Assembly (NCBI GenBank): GCA_018970085.1
Contig: JAGWXD010000024.1
Coordinates: forward strand, 1 to 44,719
Direction of reading: 5' to 3'
DNA length: 44,719 nucleotides
Source of the DNA: Cyanobacteria bacterium REEB459
GTDB lineage: Bacteria; Cyanobacteriota; Cyanobacteriia; Phormidesmidales; Phormidesmidaceae
This document shows positions 41,828 through 44,719 of the stretch, piece by piece (the stretch's first letter is position 1; every line of letters starts with the position of its first letter). Position numbers and translations under genes: made by a program. The notes beneath the pieces are model-generated. The model worked only from the letters and a program-made list of their open reading frames with translations. It was not told where the DNA came from and ran no database searches.

Positions 41828-42826
41828 CTATCTAAACTGTCTCCGAAGCCAGATCAAAAGACGTTGGAACCAGCCTTCTAGGCCGACCAGCAGGGTGTCT
41901 AGAGACCGTAGAAGAGCCATCAGGGGGTGATCAATATAATGCAGCAGGGTGGTTTGGGCCTCGATCTCATCGCTGCCGAGTAGATTTAGGGGCCGCCCCG
42001 ACTGGCGCGAAACCCCTGGTACCAGAGGAGCATTCCCTACCATCGCCGCTGGTGGGCTGACCTGGAGGGAACCCGCTGGGGTCAGGGGGCGCAGCAGCAG
42101 ATCGGCTTCCCCAAAGAGATTGGTGGCGATGGCCAGGGGACTGGTTTGCATCCACTCCAGAGCCCGGTAAAACCAGCGCAGCGGCAAATAGTGGCTCACC
42201 TGCAGTGGCGGCAAGGGCAGCGGCCCGGTCTGGAGCTGGCGATTGAGTCCATAGTGCCGGCGGTGGCGGCCATATTCTGCTAGAAGCTGCACAATCGCCC
42301 GTTGCAGTTGTTCCTGCTGATGGGGAGTCAAGCCCAGCACCAGCCTGTTATCAGCACCCACCAGGACCAACTCAGCGGTGGCGAGATCGCAGGCAATGCC
42401 CTGGATTGGAGTTGGGGTGACAATTCCTAGGCCACCGGTTCGAGCCAGGCCTTGCCCCACCCCTGATCGGTGCAAAATCTGCGAGAGGGAACGTCGGTAG
42501 GGCCGCAGGGAAAGGCATAGATCGACCTGCATAGCCAGCAGTAGGGCCACAATCGGGGTATCGGTGGGGGCCGCTTTAGCCTGTGGCACCGCCCCGCCCA
42601 GTCTAAAGCGGCCGTTGCGCCAGACCGTAGCGGCGACCAGACGGCGGGAGGTACTTCTCAGGGTTTGCACCCCAACATAGACGGGATACAGGGCCACCTG
42701 CACTCCCCAAATCAAGGCGGCGCCGCCCTCCCTGAGCCAGCGCTGCACCCCATAACCGATCTGGCGGTAGCCCTTGAGGAGTTGGGAGAGGGTCTGGCTA
42801 CGAAAGGGTCGAGGAGAAGAAGCCAT
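41828..42826 (-). CDS. Conserved hypothetical protein
   Basis: A 332-aa protein that I do not recognise beyond a resemblance to unnamed cyanobacterial proteins. The N-terminal part (about 10-75) is amphipathic with a hydrophobic stretch GGAALIWGVQVALYPVYVGV. A middle block contains TPIQGIACDLATAELVLVGA and then LTPHQQEQLQRAIVQLLAEY, and the C-terminus ends with amphipathic helices rich in Arg and Trp (WFQRLLIWLRRQFR). No catalytic motif is visible. The frame extends upstream to 43102, but that would overlap the divergent mannosidase; ATG 42826 leaves a 57-bp shared promoter gap. ATG 42874 is an alternative. Confidence 0.7.
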   Translation of the reverse strand: MASSPRPFRSQTLSQLLKGYRQIGYGVQRWLREGGAALIWGVQVALYPVYVGVQTLRSTSRRLVAATVWRNGRFRLGGAVPQAKAAPTDTPIVALLLAMQVDLCLSLRPYRRSLSQILHRSGVGQGLARTGGLGIVTPTPIQGIACDLATAELVLVGADNRLVLGLTPHQQEQLQRAIVQLLAEYGRHRRHYGLNRQLQTGPLPLPPLQVSHYLPLRWFYRALEWMQTSPLAIATNLFGEADLLLRPLTPAGSLQVSPPAAMVGNAPLVPGVSRQSGRPLNLLGSDEIEAQTTLLHYIDHPLMALLRSLDTLLVGLEGWFQRLLIWLRRQFR

Positions 42827-42883
42827 AACTCTAGGTACCCTGGCTGCGTACACTGGGAGAATAGTTATGATCATACCGGAGTC

Positions 42884-44719
42884 ATGGCCCTCTCCCCCGC
42901 TACTCTCGAGGCTACCCTGAACCGTCTGCGCCGGCTCAGCCAGATAGATGTGCAAAGTGGCTGGCATCGCGCCCCCGAGCCATGGTCTGCTAGCGGGTCC
43001 GTCCCCCGGGCAGCAGAGGTCGCTGACTGGCCCCGATCGCCCCTTAACCAGCGTCGCCAGATTACCTGGGAGGAGGGTGGCAAAAGCCTCTGGTTGTACC
43101 AATCCTTTACCTGGCCAGAGACCCTCCAGGGCTACCCCCTGGAGGGGCTATCGGCCCGCCTGGCGCTGCGCTGGTGGGCCGACCAGGCCGACCTCTACCG
43201 CAATGGGGTGCAGGTGCATCGGGGGGATTTATTTGACTGTTGGACCCGCCACCTGATCTGCGATCGGGTGAGGCCAGGGGAAAGGGTGGAAATAGCCCTC
43301 CATCTGATCAGCCCTGGCCATGATCAGGGGGCCCTGGTCAAGTCCCAGATCTGCTTTGAGGCGACTGGGGCCGACGAGTTGGAACCCGGCTTTGTGGCCG
43401 ATGAGTTGGCGGTGTTGGCCACCTACCTGCAGGCCTTCCAGCCAGAGCAGATGCCCCGCCTGGAGCAGGCCCTGACCACCATCGCCTGGCCGCACCTGGG
43501 GGATCGTCCCAGCTTTGACCAATCCCTAGGTCAGGTGCGTCAGTCTTTGCAGGATTTCAGCCCCTGGTTGAAACAGCGCACCATCCACTGTTTGGGCCAT
43601 GCCCATCTGGATCTGGCCTGGCTGTGGCCGGTGGCAGAGACCTGGGCCGCCGCCATCAGAACCTTTGAGTCGGTCCTGGCCCTGCAGCAAGACTTCCCCG
43701 AACTCACCTTTAGCCACTCCTCCCCTGCCCTGCTGGCCTGGCTGGAGGAACACCAGCCAGACCTGTTTGAGGCCCTGCAGCGGCAGGTGCAGGCGGGCCG
43801 CTGGGCCATTGACGCCGGCCTGTGGGTAGAGCCAGACCTGAACCTGCCTGGGGGCGAAGCCCTGGCCCGCCAGGTGCTCTACGGCCAGCGCTACTGTCTA
43901 GAAAAGTTTGGGGCCGTCAGTGCGATCGCCTGGCTGCCGGATAGTTTTGGGTTTTCTTGGCAGTTGCCCCAAATTCTTCGCCAGGGCGGCATTCGCTTTT
44001 TCGCCACGCAAAAACTCCGCTGGAACGATACCAATCCCTTTCCCCATCATCTGTTTAGCTGGCAGGGACGGGATGGGACCAGCCTCACCAGCCTCACCCT
44101 GCCCCCCATTGGCACCGACATCGAGCCCCTGGAGATGGCCCACCATGCCTGTGAGTGGGAGGCCAGTACCGGGCTGCCCGACTGCCTCTGGCTGCCCGGT
44201 GTGGGGGATCACGGGGGTGGCCCCAGTCGAGACATGCTGGTGCAGGCACGGCGGTGGGCCGCCTCTCCCTTCTTTCCCCGGCTTGTCTTTGGCCAGGCCC
44301 AGCCCCTGTTTGACCAACTGGTGGAGGCCCAACCCCTGGCTAACCGACCGGTGTGGTCCGACGAGCTTTACCTGGAGCTGCACCGGGGTTGTTACACCAC
44401 CCACGGCGACCAGAAACAATTCAATCGTCAGTGCGAAGACCGACTGTTTGAGGCGGAATTATTCGCCTCCCTGGCTACCCTGGTGACTGGGGCCGAGTAT
44501 CCCCGTCAATCCCTGGAGACAGCCTGGAAACAGGTGCTATTCAACCAATTTCATGACATTTTGCCGGGCACCTCGATTGGGGCGGTGTTTGACCAGGCCA
44601 ATCAGGATTGGCAGGCCGCCCTGACCAGTGCCGACCAAGTGTTGCACAATGCCCTGGCCCGGCTGGCCAGCCATTGCCCCCTGCCGCCCCCCCCGTTGCC
44701 GGGGGCGATCGCCCGGCTG
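42884..44719 (+). CDS. Alpha-mannosidase, glycoside hydrolase family 38 (partial)
   Basis: From ATG 42884 (CGGAG just upstream) the frame is open for 612 codons to the right edge, so the C-terminal half is missing. An N-terminal beta domain (about 1-230) precedes the GH38 catalytic domain, which starts CLGHAHLDLAWLWPVAETW (about 237-255), supplying the zinc-binding His and Asp. The nucleophile Asp is near residue 353 in AWLPDSFGFSWQLPQ, and FNQFHDILPGTSIGAVFDQA (about 558-577) holds another zinc-ligand His. The enzyme hydrolyses terminal alpha-mannose. Without a signal peptide it is probably cytosolic and used in glycan turnover. Divergent from an unknown gene. Confidence 0.95.
   Translation, partial: MALSPATLEATLNRLRRLSQIDVQSGWHRAPEPWSASGSVPRAAEVADWPRSPLNQRRQITWEEGGKSLWLYQSFTWPETLQGYPLEGLSARLALRWWADQADLYRNGVQVHRGDLFDCWTRHLICDRVRPGERVEIALHLISPGHDQGALVKSQICFEATGADELEPGFVADELAVLATYLQAFQPEQMPRLEQALTTIAWPHLGDRPSFDQSLGQVRQSLQDFSPWLKQRTIHCLGHAHLDLAWLWPVAETWAAAIRTFESVLALQQDFPELTFSHSSPALLAWLEEHQPDLFEALQRQVQAGRWAIDAGLWVEPDLNLPGGEALARQVLYGQRYCLEKFGAVSAIAWLPDSFGFSWQLPQILRQGGIRFFATQKLRWNDTNPFPHHLFSWQGRDGTSLTSLTLPPIGTDIEPLEMAHHACEWEASTGLPDCLWLPGVGDHGGGPSRDMLVQARRWAASPFFPRLVFGQAQPLFDQLVEAQPLANRPVWSDELYLELHRGCYTTHGDQKQFNRQCEDRLFEAELFASLATLVTGAEYPRQSLETAWKQVLFNQFHDILPGTSIGAVFDQANQDWQAALTSADQVLHNALARLASHCPLPPPPLPGAIARL

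Overview
The window is chromosomal DNA from a cyanobacterium. It carries psbI, phosphoribulokinase (prk), the phycobilisome-linker form of ferredoxin-NADP reductase (petH) and a myxol-type carotenoid desaturase (crtD). It also has many cyanobacteria-typical small families (DUF3318, DUF3146, DUF2973, DUF3110, DUF2062, Trp-rich TIGR02450, ComFB) and frequent HIP1 octamers (GCGATCGC). Composition is moderately GC-rich except for a visibly AT-richer stretch around prk. I see no tRNA, rRNA, CRISPR array, insertion sequence or prophage. The content is core and housekeeping rather than a mobile island. The species cannot be named from this.

Layout: 1-215 is the start of a CPA2 cation:proton antiporter cut by the left edge. 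576-3202 is argH plus a GT2-TPR glycosyltransferase, convergent with a ComFB-type protein. 4317-16381 is a long minus-strand block: clpB, VOC protein, lepB, crtD, a GT39-like membrane glycosyltransferase coupled to an unknown protein, purD, an amidase and mnmE. 16599-19852 is plus strand: DUF2062, a tandem histidine phosphatase with an apparent CTG start, and a dihydroorotase homologue that has lost most metal ligands. typA converges on it. 21874-24618 holds small genes around DUF3318-ureD. 24652-27292 is hom and petH (minus). 28257-30606 is prk and a GT61 protein (plus), across a 964-bp regulatory gap from petH. 30626-36130 is a giant TamB-family gene. 36225-37586 is DUF3110-murQ. 37943-41234 is ppk2 and an LptD-like DUF3769 protein. 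psbI (38 codons) sits at 41566-41682. The window ends with an unknown protein divergent from a GH38 alpha-mannosidase that runs off the right edge.

How the genes relate: prk (Calvin cycle) and petH (NADPH supply, phycobilisome attachment) are divergent and share a long leader region with direct and inverted repeats. TamB and the LptD-like protein are both outer-membrane biogenesis factors on the same strand. MurQ recycles peptidoglycan. Several gene pairs are tightly coupled by 4-8-nt overlaps (phosphatase/dihydroorotase-like, DUF3318/ureD, unknown/GT39). I find no clear new multi-gene system. The best leads are the CTG start, the degenerate dihydroorotase coupled to a two-domain phosphatase, hairpins around petH and psbI, and a head-to-head overlapping small gene pair.
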